Of a stretch of 64,000 nucleotides of DNA, positions 9,901 to 18,038 are shown in pieces (position 1 is the stretch's first letter; the number at the start of each line of letters is the position of its first letter). The DNA is from Arthrobacter terrae. GTDB lineage: Bacteria; Actinomycetota; Actinomycetes; Actinomycetales; Micrococcaceae. Made by a program: the position numbers and the translations under genes. The stretch lies in NCBI RefSeq assembly GCF_015708085.1, contig NZ_JADNYM010000021.1:1-64000 (forward strand), read 5' to 3'. Below the pieces are notes generated by a model, which saw only the letters and a program-made list of their open reading frames with translations, did not search any database and was not told the DNA's origin.

Positions 9901-10770
9901 ATGACTATTGACAACACCCAAAGCAGCCAGTCGCCGTCGACCATTGACCTCAAAGACCTCGGCACCGTGCACCGCCTGGGCTTCGGCGCCATGCGCATTG
10001 TCGGGGACGGTGTATGGGGTGAACCCGCGGACAGGCGCGCCGCCGTCGCCGTCGTGCGCCGCGCCGTCGAACTGGGCGTTGACTTCATCGACACCGCCGA
10101 TTCCTACGGGCCGAACATCAGCGAGGAAATCATCGCCGAGGCCGTGCACCCCTACGGGGACACCCTGAAAATTGCCACCAAGGTCGGCTTCACCCGTACT
10201 GGGCCGGATACGTGGGTGCCGGTGGGACGCGCGGAATACCTGCGCCAGCAGACCGAGCTGAGTCTGCGCAAACTCAAGGTGGACGCGCTGGACCTGCTCC
10301 AGCTGCACCGCATTGACCCCAAGGTGGACGCCGAGGAGCAGTTCGCCGTGCTGCGCGACCTGCAGCAGGAAGGCAAAGTCAAGGCGCTGGGCCTGTCTCA
10401 GGTCAGCGTTGACGAGCTCAAGACCGCGGCCAAATTCTTTACCGTTTCCACCGTACAGAACCGCTACAACCTCACGGACAACTCCTCCGAGGACGTGCTC
10501 GATTACGCAGCAGAAAACGGCATCGGCTTCATTCCCTGGGCGCCCATTTCCGCCGGTGAACTGGCACAGCCCGGCGGCGCGCTGGATGAAGCAGCCAAGC
10601 GGCTCGGCACCACGACGGCGCAGGTTGCCCTCGCCTGGCTGCTCCGCCGCTCCCCCGTGATGATGCCCATTCCCGGCACCGGCTCGGTCAAGCACCTCGA
10701 GGAGAACCTGAAAGCAGCCGACGTCGTGCTCGATGATGCAACTTTTGCGGAGCTAAGCGCCGCGCGGTAG
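9901..10770 (+). CDS. Aldo/keto reductase
   Basis: NADPH-dependent oxidoreductase of the AKR superfamily, substrate unknown. The 289-residue TIM-barrel protein carries the catalytic tetrad Asp64 and Tyr69 ([11 protein letters not shown]), Lys94 (IATKVG) and His136 (LLQLHRID), and the cofactor-binding end [16 protein letters not shown]. An ATG at 9886 is an alternative start; 9901 (MTIDNTQ) is preferred by length. There is no clear ribosome-binding site. The gene lies 50 bp before a DJ-1/PfpI gene in the same direction; both could belong to carbonyl or stress detoxification. Confidence 0.85.
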   Translation: MTIDNTQSSQSPSTIDLKDLGTVHRLGFGAMRIVGDGVWGEPADRRAAVAVVRRAVELGVDFIDTADSYGPNISEEIIAEAVHPYGDTLKIATKVGFTRTGPDTWVPVGRAEYLRQQTELSLRKLKVDALDLLQLHRIDPKVDAEEQFAVLRDLQQEGKVKALGLSQVSVDELKTAAKFFTVSTVQNRYNLTDNSSEDVLDYAAENGIGFIPWAPISAGELAQPGGALDEAAKRLGTTTAQVALAWLLRRSPVMMPIPGTGSVKHLEENLKAADVVLDDATFAELSAAR

Positions 10771-10820
10771 TCCCAATAAATTCCCACCACCGGGCTTACG
10801 CCCCGAATAGGAGAAAGATA

Positions 10821-11522
10821 ATGGCCAACATACTCATGGTCGTTTCGGCCGCAGATCACCTCGCCATGAAGGACGGCAGCGAACACCCCACCGGCTACTG
10901 GGCGGAAGAACTCGCTGTCTCCCATCGCCTGCTGCTCGACGCCGGCCACACCGTGCACATTGCCACCCCCGGCGGCAGGAAGCCAACCGTTGATGAGGTC
11001 AGTTTGGCCCCCGAGGCCGCTGGCGGGCAGGAAAGGGCCGATGAACTGCGGTCCTACCTCGCCGGCATTGACGCGGAGCTGTCGTCGCCGCTGGTCCTCG
11101 CAGACGTCGATGCCAGCAGTTACGACGCCGTCGTTATGCCTGGCGGTCACGGACCCATGACCGACCTCTATCAGGACGCCGATCTGGGCACTGTGCTCAC
11201 ATCGATGGACGCAGCAGGGAAGATCATCGCCCCCTTCTGCCACGGTCCGGCAGGTCTGCTCAGCGCCGTCGACGGTTCGGGAACATTCCTCTTTGCCGGC
11301 CGCCGGCTCACCGTGTTCACCGACCACGAAGAGCTGAACGGGGGCACGGGCCCCAATACGCCGTGGCTCGTGGAGAGCGTGCTGCGCAGCAAGGGTGCCC
11401 TCGTGGAAACCGGCGCCGACTGGACTTCCCACGTGGTCCGAGACGGGAACCTGATTTCCGGCCAGAACCCGCAGTCCAGCGAGGACGTTGCCCGGCAAGT
11501 GCTGGCCGCCTTGGCCGAGTAG
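10821..11522 (+). CDS. DJ-1/PfpI-family type 1 glutamine amidotransferase-like protein
   Basis: The 233-residue protein has the Hsp31/DJ-1 pattern: MANILMVVSAADH at the start, SYDAVVMPGGHGPMTDL, and the nucleophile elbow IIAPFCHGPAGLL with the reactive cysteine near residue 136. Members act as chaperones, glyoxalases (methylglyoxal to lactate) or deglycases. The insertion YWAEELAVSHRLLLDAGH points to the larger Hsp31-like branch. AGGAGAAAG lies 5 nt before the ATG. It follows the aldo/keto reductase by 50 bp, consistent with a shared role in reactive-carbonyl handling (inference). Confidence 0.85.
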   Translation: MANILMVVSAADHLAMKDGSEHPTGYWAEELAVSHRLLLDAGHTVHIATPGGRKPTVDEVSLAPEAAGGQERADELRSYLAGIDAELSSPLVLADVDASSYDAVVMPGGHGPMTDLYQDADLGTVLTSMDAAGKIIAPFCHGPAGLLSAVDGSGTFLFAGRRLTVFTDHEELNGGTGPNTPWLVESVLRSKGALVETGADWTSHVVRDGNLISGQNPQSSEDVARQVLAALAE

Positions 11523-11550
11523 GGGGCGGCTGCGCTCAAAGAGCCTCTGT

Positions 11551-11584
11551 GCGTGCGGATCCACCGGCTGGTGGACCCGCACGC
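11551..11584 (+). terminator. Strong hairpin after the DJ-1/PfpI gene
   Basis: GCGTGCGGATCCACC (11551-11565) pairs with GGTGGACCCGCACGC (11570-11584) with one mismatch and a GGCT loop, about 30 bp after the stop codon. It lacks a T-tract, a form often proposed for actinobacterial terminators. Confidence 0.65.
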
Positions 11585-11644
11585 GCCCTGCCGTTCGCCG
11601 GTAACTTTGGGAGCAGCCACGACATCGTCACCCTGGCTTCGCAG

Positions 11645-12241
11645 CTATTCAAAATCGGCAAGAGCCCACGGCCGAAGCTTGGCGTCCAGCTCATCGAATC
11701 GGGCAGCAAGGTCGTTGAGATTCTTCCGGTAGCGAGTCGCCTGGAAAGGAATGTTCAGGCATAGGGCGTCCCACCAGACGACGTGATTGCCCAAGAGGTG
11801 AGTCGCAAGCTCTTGGTCGATCAAACGGCCGCTGAACTCCGCAGCCACTCGTTCGAAACACCACAGGATTTTGTACAGGTCCCGAGAGGGAGTCACGTTG
11901 GTCCCATTTGCGATGTCAGCAGGATATGACGACAAATCGGAAGATCCCTCTGCCAGGGATAGATACGTCCCACCCAACAGCTCCTCCCAAGACGGTCGAT
12001 AGCAGTGGTTGGAGCCGCTTCGCGATCCAACTCGCCACATAAACTCCGACAGCCGATCCCGCGCTTGTCCGACCTCGCCGGACGTAATGTCTCGATGCAT
12101 ACCTACAGTTCGTTCAATAGCCAGCAGACTCCGCTGATAACGAAGCTGGAACCACGAGACAAAAACAGCGACCAGCACTGCCAAAAGGGCAATCGCTGGG
12201 CCCAATAACTCGGGCCAACCTAAAGTTGTGGCGTCGCGCAC
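11645..12241 (-). CDS. Orphan membrane-anchored hypothetical protein
   Basis: The 198-residue protein has one N-terminal transmembrane helix (about residues 12-32, LLGPAIALLAVLVAVFVSWF) followed by a soluble part with several Trp and Tyr, for example NHCYRPSWEELLGGTYLSLAEGSSDL and HVVWWDALCLNIPFQATRYRK. I do not recognise a family. The layout resembles small membrane proteins found in accessory islands. Start is GTG at 12241 with GGAGAG just upstream. Its base composition is visibly less GC-rich than its neighbours, suggesting acquisition by transfer. Confidence 0.7.
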   Translation of the reverse strand: MRDATTLGWPELLGPAIALLAVLVAVFVSWFQLRYQRSLLAIERTVGMHRDITSGEVGQARDRLSEFMWRVGSRSGSNHCYRPSWEELLGGTYLSLAEGSSDLSSYPADIANGTNVTPSRDLYKILWCFERVAAEFSGRLIDQELATHLLGNHVVWWDALCLNIPFQATRYRKNLNDLAARFDELDAKLRPWALADFE

Positions 12242-12614
12242 TGCTCTCCTAGCTAGCTGCTTGGGTGGAAACCTCCCTCTTCAGATCATGGCACGCTTGC
12301 CGCCCAAAGAACGTCTGCACGGGGCATATAACGTGCATCACCGAGCGATAGCCGCCTCCGCTGAGAACACGTCCTCGGGCATCGGCCGCCCTGCACGCAC
12401 CAGAACGGAAACGCTGGCAGACACCTGCGACAAAGCTGCTGCTACTTTGGGTGCTATCCGCGATCGCCCTATTCGGCACGGCAGGCATAAAACCGGCTGG
12501 GAGAGTTCGCGGGCCGGGTTGGACAGCTCCGAGTGCGCGACGTCGACGCAGCACTTCTGGTCCTGCTCGCTCCCAACTGACCTCGCCAGCCGGGCGCCGC
12601 CGCCGTCCTCGGAT
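12242..12614. other. Gene-free stretch of 373 bp
   Basis: Open frames here on both strands give low-complexity Arg/Ser/Ala-rich products with no recognisable motif and no ribosome-binding site. No tRNA or repeat was found. It flanks the atypical gene at 11645-12241 and may be decayed accessory DNA. Confidence 0.5.
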
Positions 12615-13133
12615 TTAGGCCGCACCCGGGCTTCCGCCCACGGCGACAAGGGTGACCTCGCGCAGTTCTCCCGCTTCGGCGACCAACGTCAGGTACGTGC
12701 CGGCTGGCTGGCGCCGCCGATCCGTGGGCGAGCCCGGATTGAGCAGCCGCAGGCCACCGGGCGCCACGGTATCCCAGGGAATGTGGCTGTGCCCGAAAAC
12801 CAGCACGTCCGCGTCCGGAAACCGTGCGGAGCACCGTGCCTCCCGCCCCGTTGCCGGCCCGGTTTCATGAACCATAACGAAGCGGATGCCCTCGATCACC
12901 ACCCGGGCCACCTCCGGCAACCGCCCCCGCAGCTCGTCGCCGTCGTTATTACCGTAAACGCCCACGAGACGGGTCGCACGGTGCTCCACGTCGTCCAGGA
13001 CTGACTCGTCGATCCAGTCGCCGGCGTGGAAGACAACATCCGCGGCCGCAACTGCGGCCAGCACCTGTGCGGGGAGGGCCCTTGCGCGTTGGGGGATATG
13101 GGTGTCGGAGAGCAGGAGCAGACGAGTGGCCAT
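12615..13133 (-). CDS. Metallophosphoesterase, YfcE/MJ0936 type
   Basis: Predicted calcineurin-like phosphodiesterase of 172 residues, cytosolic. All metal-binding motifs are present in order: LLLSDTHIPQRA (D-x-H), VFHAGDWID (GD), GVYGNNDGDE (GNND), FVMVHE and the final VFGHSHIP (GHxH-like). Family members cleave phosphodiester model substrates; physiological substrates are rarely known. The start MATRLLLLSDTH at 13133 places the first strand at the N-terminus as usual. It lies downstream of acdS in the same direction with a 75-bp gap, without obvious functional link. Confidence 0.85.
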   Translation of the reverse strand: MATRLLLLSDTHIPQRARALPAQVLAAVAAADVVFHAGDWIDESVLDDVEHRATRLVGVYGNNDGDELRGRLPEVARVVIEGIRFVMVHETGPATGREARCSARFPDADVLVFGHSHIPWDTVAPGGLRLLNPGSPTDRRRQPAGTYLTLVAEAGELREVTLVAVGGSPGAA

Positions 13134-13208
13134 GCAGCTATCCTGCCACCGCGCATCGAAGGTGCCGCCGCCGTCGTTCGCAACCTGCAACCTTGGCCAA
13201 CGTCGCGG

Positions 13209-14213
13209 TTAGCGGAACAGCCCGCTGTAAGCATTCAGTGCGGGCTGGCCACCCAGGTGCGCGTAGAGGACGTTGCTGGTTGCAGGAATGTCGCGGCTCT
13301 TGACCAGATCTATCAGCCCGGCCAGAGACTTGCCCTCATAGACCGGGTCCGTGATCATCCCTTCCAGGGAACCGGCCAGCCGGATCGCGTCCAGGGTCGA
13401 TCTGACGGGGATGCCGTAGAAGCCCCCGGCCCAACCTTCCAGCACGTTGATTTCATCGTCGCGCAGCTCGCGTCCCAGGCCGATCAGCTCGGCTGTGTTG
13501 CGGGCGATCCGCTCCACCTGGTCACGGGTCTTCTGCAGCGTGGCGGAGGCATCGATGCCAATCACGCGGCGCGGCCGGTCCTGGCCGGCGAATCCGGCGA
13601 TCATGCCGGCGTGGGTTGAGCCGGTCACGGTGCAGACGACGATGGTGTCGAAGAAAATCCCTAGTTCCTTCTCCTGCTGTTCCACTTCATAAGCCCAATT
13701 CGCGAAGCCAAGCCCACCGAGTTTGTGGTCCGAGGCGCCGGCCGGGATGGCGTAGGGCTTGCCGCCGGCTTCCTCCACCTCATGGATGGCCTGCTCCCAG
13801 CTGCTGCGGATGCCGATGTCGAACCCCGCGGTATCCAGCGTGACGTGGGCGCCCATGATGCGCGAAAGCTGGATATTGCCCACGCGGTCGGTCAGCGGGT
13901 CGGGCCAGTCCACCCAGTTTTCCTGCACCAGTCGCGCCTTGAGACCTAGTTTGGCGGCCACGGCTGCAACCTGGCGCGTGTGGTTTGACTGATACCCGCC
14001 GATCGAGACCAGGGTATCGGCACCTTGGGCCAGCGCGTCCGGCACCAGGTACTCCAGTTTCCGGGTCTTATTGCCGCCAAAGGCCAGCCCGCTGTTGACG
14101 TCCTCGCGCTTGGCCCAGATCTGTGCGCCGCCCAAATGCTGGCTCAATCGCGGCAGCGGGTGCACCGGGCTGGGCCCAAAGGTCAGGGGGTAACGCTCAA
14201 AATCGGTGATGGC
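13209..14213 (-). CDS. acdS: 1-aminocyclopropane-1-carboxylate (ACC) deaminase
   Basis: PLP enzyme that opens ACC, the plant ethylene precursor, to 2-oxobutyrate and ammonia. The 334-residue protein has the PLP-lysine block [30 protein letters not shown], and the residues that separate true ACC deaminases from D-cysteine desulfhydrases: Glu in DPVYEGKS and Leu in [15 protein letters not shown]. The start is GTG at 14213, with AAGGAG 6 nt upstream and the family-typical [21 protein letters not shown] following. It is divergent from a GntR regulator. It implies a plant-associated lifestyle. Confidence 0.93.
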   Translation of the reverse strand, partial: AITDFERYPLTFGPSPVHPLPRLSQHLGGAQIWAKREDVNSGLAFGGNKTRKLEYLVPDALAQGADTLVSIGGYQSNHTRQVAAVAAKLGLKARLVQENWVDWPDPLTDRVGNIQLSRIMGAHVTLDTAGFDIGIRSSWEQAIHEVEEAGGKPYAIPAGASDHKLGGLGFANWAYEVEQQEKELGIFFDTIVVCTVTGSTHAGMIAGFAGQDRPRRVIGIDASATLQKTRDQVERIARNTAELIGLGRELRDDEINVLEGWAGGFYGIPVRSTLDAIRLAGSLEGMITDPVYEGKSLAGLIDLVKSRDIPATSNVLYAHLGGQPALNAYSGLFR

Positions 14214-14293
14214 CACAGGAATCTCCTTGTTGTGGTTGCGGGACATTCGTCAGGTGCGGAAGATCGTTAGCCGGGCCCCACTTGAGAACAATA

Positions 14294-14307
14294 TGTAATA
14301 TATTGCA
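14294..14307. promoter_or_regulatory. Candidate GntR operator between acdS and gntR
   Basis: TGTAATATATTGCA is a near-perfect 14-bp palindrome (12 of 14 symmetric), in an AT-rich patch 80 bp upstream of acdS. Its form suits FCD-type GntR dimers. The patch could also contain the acdS promoter. Confidence 0.5.
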
Positions 14308-14346
14308 TGTGTTCCGGCGCATCTGTCAAGGTCCCGAACGCTCCCC

Positions 14347-14388
14347 GGATGGCCGACGGCGGCAGGCGGGTGCCGCCGTCGGCCATCC
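14347..14388. repeat. Perfect 18-bp inverted repeat in the acdS-gntR intergenic region
   Basis: GGATGGCCGACGGCGGCA (14347-14364) pairs perfectly with TGCCGCCGTCGGCCATCC (14371-14388); loop GGCGGG. It lies between the AT-rich operator and the gntR start (14448). On the plus strand it would fold in any gntR leader starting near the operator and could attenuate it. It could equally insulate the two divergent units. No T-tract follows. Confidence 0.7.
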
Positions 14389-14447
14389 AATTGAGGGGGA
14401 AGAAGACGGGGACGGAGTGCCTGATGAGTATGTATATCATTTGCAAC

Positions 14448-15101
14448 ATGCCTATCCCCTCCATTCACGGCGTACACAAACGCTCGCTCCTGCGCGACGA
14501 CGTGTACCAATCGCTCCGCGATGCCATCGTCAATGGAACATTCGCACCCGGTGAAAGACTGAAAGATACCGAGTTGGAACAATGGCTGGGCGTGAGCCGG
14601 ACCCCCATCCGGGAGGCGCTTTTGCGGTTGGAGCGGGCGGGCCTGGCCATCGCCGTGCCCGGCCGGGCAACCATTGTTGCCCCCTTCGACCTGGCATCCA
14701 CTATTAGCGCGCAGCAGGTGGTTGCAGCCATGCACGAGTTGGCTGCGCGATTGGTGGTTCCCTCCCTGACGGCGGAACACACTACCGAAATGGAGGAGGC
14801 CAACGCACGTTTCGCCATGGCCTTGCAGGATCAGAATGTGGATGCCGCATTGCTGGCGGATGATGACTTCCACGGCGTATTCGTAGCCCGTTGCGGAAAT
14901 ACCGTGATCCCCGAGGTTCTGGAACAAAGCACTCCGGTGCTGCGCCGCGTGGAGCGAGTGCACTTCGCATCCTTTGCCGCACGGACTTCCGTATCCCAGC
15001 ACGATGAAATTATCCGGTTTGCACGCGTCGGCGATGCGGAGGGGGCGGCCCGAGTCAGCCGGGAAAACTGGCTTAGCCTGCGTTACGCGCTGCCCGAGTA
15101 A
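14448..15101 (+). CDS. GntR-family transcriptional regulator (FCD subfamily)
   Basis: The 217-residue regulator has an N-terminal winged helix (about residues 12-75: RDDVYQSLRDAIVNGTFAPG, LKDTELEQWLGVSRTPIREALLRLERAGL) and an all-helical FCD effector domain with metal/ligand histidine patterns (ADDDFHGVFVARCGN, SVSQHDEIIRFARVGD). Start MPIPSIHGVHKRS at 14448 precedes the first helix. It is divergent from acdS, and GntR genes beside acdS are reported in Actinobacteria, so it likely controls ACC deaminase, perhaps with ACC or a product as effector (inference). Confidence 0.85.
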   Translation: MPIPSIHGVHKRSLLRDDVYQSLRDAIVNGTFAPGERLKDTELEQWLGVSRTPIREALLRLERAGLAIAVPGRATIVAPFDLASTISAQQVVAAMHELAARLVVPSLTAEHTTEMEEANARFAMALQDQNVDAALLADDDFHGVFVARCGNTVIPEVLEQSTPVLRRVERVHFASFAARTSVSQHDEIIRFARVGDAEGAARVSRENWLSLRYALPE

Positions 15102-15317
15102 CGCAGCAACTCTCGCTGCGCCGGGCAGGCCAGGAGGCTACGCACGCTTATGAGGCTTCGGCTGCCGCGACGGTCGCCCTCGACGACGCGCCGAGCGTCT
15201 ATGCCGTTCCTGCCGGTTGCCAATTACGAAAACGGCTTCTTCTTGGGCGATCCGGTCTGGCCAGCATGGACACCTTCCGCTGCTTCGGCCAGAAACCATC
15301 CCCCGCCCCCGCTCTGA

Positions 15318-15323
15318 CACAAT
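15318..15323 (+). promoter_or_regulatory. -10 element of a leaderless start
   Basis: CACAAT ends 7 nt before the ATG at 15331. The surrounding ACACAATGGC closely repeats the ACATAATGGC found before the leaderless ABM gene at 7666. Confidence 0.45.
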
Positions 15324-15330
15324 GGCGGGC

Positions 15331-16644
15331 ATGGGAAACACCGAAAATGGACTCGAACTCCGCATCTCACTGGACGGAATTGAGCCGCAGATCTGGCGGT
15401 CGATTCGCGTCCCGGAGAGCATCGAACTGGCGGAGCTGCACCGGGTAATTCAATTGGCGTTCGGCTGGGAGGACCGCCACCTGCATCAGTTCACCGCCGG
15501 AACTGACACAGATACGCGACGAATCCTCTCGGACGAAGAGACCGCCCAAGAGATCGGGGTCGAATCCGAGACCGCCGTGTTGCTGACCTCCGTGCTGGAG
15601 ACGGTGGCAGGATCGAGCAGCGCGGGCGTGGCGGGCTCGAGCACCAGCGCTGCCGGCGCCGCGGGCCAGGCCGCCACGCTGAGTTACGAGTACGACTTCG
15701 GGGATTCCTGGGACCATACCATCGCGGTAACCGGCCGGTGCCTGCTCCAACAGGGCCAGATTACCTGCATCGGCGGCGGGCGTCGCGGTCCGGTGGAGGA
15801 TTCCGGCGGCGCCAGCGGCTATACCCACCTGAGCCAGGTGCTCGCGAATCCGCGGCATCCGGAGTATGAGGATCTGGCGGATTGGTACGCGGGCGCCGCG
15901 TCGGCAATGGGCAGGTTTGTCGCTGCCCCTTTTGACGCCGAGGCCTTCGATGTCGACGCCGCCAACGCGCGGCTGGCACGTTTTGCCATGCTGCGCAGTG
16001 CCGGGCCGCCCACCGAAACCGAGGTTGACGCCGTCGTCCGTCCCGTCCGTTGGCTGCTGCAGCGCGCCGGGACCGCCGGTCTGGAACTCACGGCAGCCGG
16101 CTACCTCAAGCCCGCTGTGGTACGCGCGGCCGTGGCGGAACTGGGCTGGCAGGAGCGCTGTTACGGCACGATCAACCGCGAGGACCAGGCCGTTCCTGTG
16201 CTGGAACTGCGCGAGAATTGCGTGCGCTGGAAGCTGCTGCGCAAGACCAAGGGCAGGCTGGTCCGCACGCCCGCGGCACGGAAAATCGCCGACGACGACG
16301 CCGCGTTGTGGGCCCATGTTGCCGAACGTTTTGCGTTCCCCGGGACCAACGCCGAGGACCTGGTGCATCGCGTGATTGTTGGCTGGCTGCTGGAGGACAC
16401 CATGCCCGACCGGCACGTCATCGGCCAGGTGCTGGCCGACATTTTGAACAATTCAATGTTCCGGATGGCTGGCGGAGGGCCGGTGGAGGAACTCGACTCA
16501 ATGAGCCTGCACCAGGAGTTGCGCTGGGCGCTGGGCTGCCTGGATCTGCGGGAACCGGAGGAAAAGTCCGGTAAAGAAGGAAAGCTCACGCTGGCGGGGA
16601 TCAAGTTCCTGCTGGACGTCCGGAGACGGCGAAACCGGGAATAA
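15331..16644 (+). CDS. Plasmid pRiA4b ORF-3-family protein
   Basis: The N-terminal half is a pRiA4b ORF-3-like (IS1096-TnpR-like) domain: LELRISLDGIEPQIWRSIRVPESIELAELHRVIQLAFGWEDRHLHQF, then YEYDFGDSWDHTIAV and GGRRGPVEDSGGASGYTHL, the most conserved segments. It is split by a Ser/Ala/Gly-rich insertion near residues 90-115. The C-terminal half (about 220 residues, WLLQRAGTAGLELTAAGYLKPAVV...) resembles a helical region often attached to it in actinobacteria. Function is unknown; the domain travels on plasmids and transposons, but no transposase is adjacent. The ATG at 15331 is set by the upstream CACAAT. Confidence 0.8.
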   Translation: MGNTENGLELRISLDGIEPQIWRSIRVPESIELAELHRVIQLAFGWEDRHLHQFTAGTDTDTRRILSDEETAQEIGVESETAVLLTSVLETVAGSSSAGVAGSSTSAAGAAGQAATLSYEYDFGDSWDHTIAVTGRCLLQQGQITCIGGGRRGPVEDSGGASGYTHLSQVLANPRHPEYEDLADWYAGAASAMGRFVAAPFDAEAFDVDAANARLARFAMLRSAGPPTETEVDAVVRPVRWLLQRAGTAGLELTAAGYLKPAVVRAAVAELGWQERCYGTINREDQAVPVLELRENCVRWKLLRKTKGRLVRTPAARKIADDDAALWAHVAERFAFPGTNAEDLVHRVIVGWLLEDTMPDRHVIGQVLADILNNSMFRMAGGGPVEELDSMSLHQELRWALGCLDLREPEEKSGKEGKLTLAGIKFLLDVRRRRNRE

Positions 16645-16720
16645 GCCGGGCCGGCGACGAACGGGGAAGGCGTCAATTGGACGCCAGGTGCCCATTAGAC
16701 GAAGGGTTGCAAGGTACTGA

Positions 16721-16990
16721 TCCGGTTCAGATACCATCCACTTACCCATCCACCTACTCGCCCAGCTACCGACTGCCATCGAAAAGCTGGCAGCAGACCA
16801 GGCCGAACGGCTGGCTCTACTCCGCGCTGAATCCGGGTTGCAAATGCCTGACGCATGCGTGCCGCTCACGGCGATCAACTGCGGCGCCTCGCTGGCAACC
16901 TTTGACCCGAAGTTCGCTGCTGCGGCAGACCGACTGGGCGTGGCCCAGCCAGTTGTGATCGAGCCAGTTGTGATCGAGCCAGAGGATGGC
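16721..16990 (+). pseudogene. Remnant of a PIN-domain (VapC-like) ribonuclease
   Basis: After a TGA at 16718, the frame reads LAADQAERLALLRAES, then GLQMPDACVPLTAINCGASL, then ATFDPKFAAAADRLGV. This matches the C-terminal half of VapC toxins: the conserved Asp in PDAxxLxTA and the final acidic LATFDxxF motif. The N-terminal half with the first acidic residues is missing and no proper stop follows, since the frame runs into the antisense of the SDR gene. The end holds a perfect tandem 15-mer (16949-16978). It is a broken toxin gene. The rest of the 412-bp gap shows nothing. Confidence 0.5.
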
Positions 16991-17056
16991 GGCCCGATTT
17001 CGCAGCAGCATGGGCCGCAGACCTCACAATGGCGGAGCGTTGGGGCTGCCCCCTTT

Positions 17057-17890
17057 CTATCCGGCCGGCTGCGCGCTGACCATCTCCTCGCTGCGCTCCC
17101 ACAGGGCCCTGGCCAAACCGGCGTCGTCGGCCTGCTTGTTTGCCTTCGCGACCTTGCGCTTGGCATAGTACTGTCCGGAAACCCAGTCCGCTCCCGGCCG
17201 CGCGGTCGCCAGCCAGACCAGCGTTTCTGCGCCCTGCTCCGGGGTCAGCATGAACCTGCGCATGATGCCCTTGTAGGCAAAACGCATCGGGCTGTTCGAC
17301 TCCGCGGAGAAGTTCGTCGCCACCCCTCCCGGGTGGAAAGCCGCCGTCGTCAGTCCCTGGCCGCCGTAGCGGCGGTCAAGTTCCTTCGTGAACAGAATGT
17401 TCGCCAGCTTGGCATTGCCGTAAGCCCTGTTCGTGCCGTACTTCTTTTCGGCGTCCAGATCATCGATGTCCAGGTGGCCGAAGAAACTGTTCGCCACGCT
17501 GGAGGTATTGATCACCCGGGCCTTGCTCTCCAGCAGCACGTCCAGCAACAGGGTCGTCAGCAGGAACGGTGCCAAGTGGTTCACCTGGAACGTCTTCTCG
17601 TGCCCGTCCACAGTCAGCCCGCGGCGGCCCATAATACCGCCGGCGTTGTTTGCCAGCACGTCGATGCGCGGATATTTTCCCTTCAGCCCGGCCGCCAGAC
17701 CCCGCACCTGGTCCAGCTGGGCGAAGTCGGCGAGAAAGTACTCCGCGCCGAGTTTGCCGGCGATCGCCTTGGTCTTTTCCGGCGACCGGCCGACGACGAC
17801 GACCCGGTCACCCGCCGCGCTCAGCGCCTGCGCAGCCGCTGCACCGATTCCGTCGCTGGCTCCAGTGATGACGATCGTACGTTCTGCCAT
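17057..17890 (-). CDS. Short-chain dehydrogenase/reductase
   Basis: The 277-residue protein is a classical SDR: nucleotide-binding TGASDGIGAAAA at residues 10-20, DVLANNAGGIMGRRG (NNAG), VINTSSVANSFFG (catalytic Ser) and the active-site pair in YGNAKLANILF (Y-x3-K), followed by FHPGGVATNF. The pattern is that of the retinol-dehydrogenase/WWOX-like group. Substrate unknown. It begins with ATG at 17890. The gene stands alone, convergent with the PIN remnant. Confidence 0.88.
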   Translation of the reverse strand: MAERTIVITGASDGIGAAAAQALSAAGDRVVVVGRSPEKTKAIAGKLGAEYFLADFAQLDQVRGLAAGLKGKYPRIDVLANNAGGIMGRRGLTVDGHEKTFQVNHLAPFLLTTLLLDVLLESKARVINTSSVANSFFGHLDIDDLDAEKKYGTNRAYGNAKLANILFTKELDRRYGGQGLTTAAFHPGGVATNFSAESNSPMRFAYKGIMRRFMLTPEQGAETLVWLATARPGADWVSGQYYAKRKVAKANKQADDAGLARALWERSEEMVSAQPAG

Positions 17891-18038
17891 GGCTAGTCCT
17901 TCGGGTTGTCCAGCGTGAGGTCCGCGGCGCGGGGAGAGCTGCTGATGATAGAACGGCGCCGGCGGGTCAGTTGTTCCAGGCGGGCGGAGCCAAGCGGCCG
18001 GCCGGTGCCGGTGTCGGCGCCCGGGTTTCCGCTAAGGT

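Noticed and set aside
12249-12649. Minus-strand frames in the gap after the orphan membrane gene
   Set aside because: Arg/Ser/Ala-rich products, no start signal, no recognisable motif.
16838-17896. 352-codon plus-strand frame opposite the SDR gene
   Set aside because: Only its first 50 codons resemble a PIN remnant; the rest is antisense of a well-supported SDR gene.
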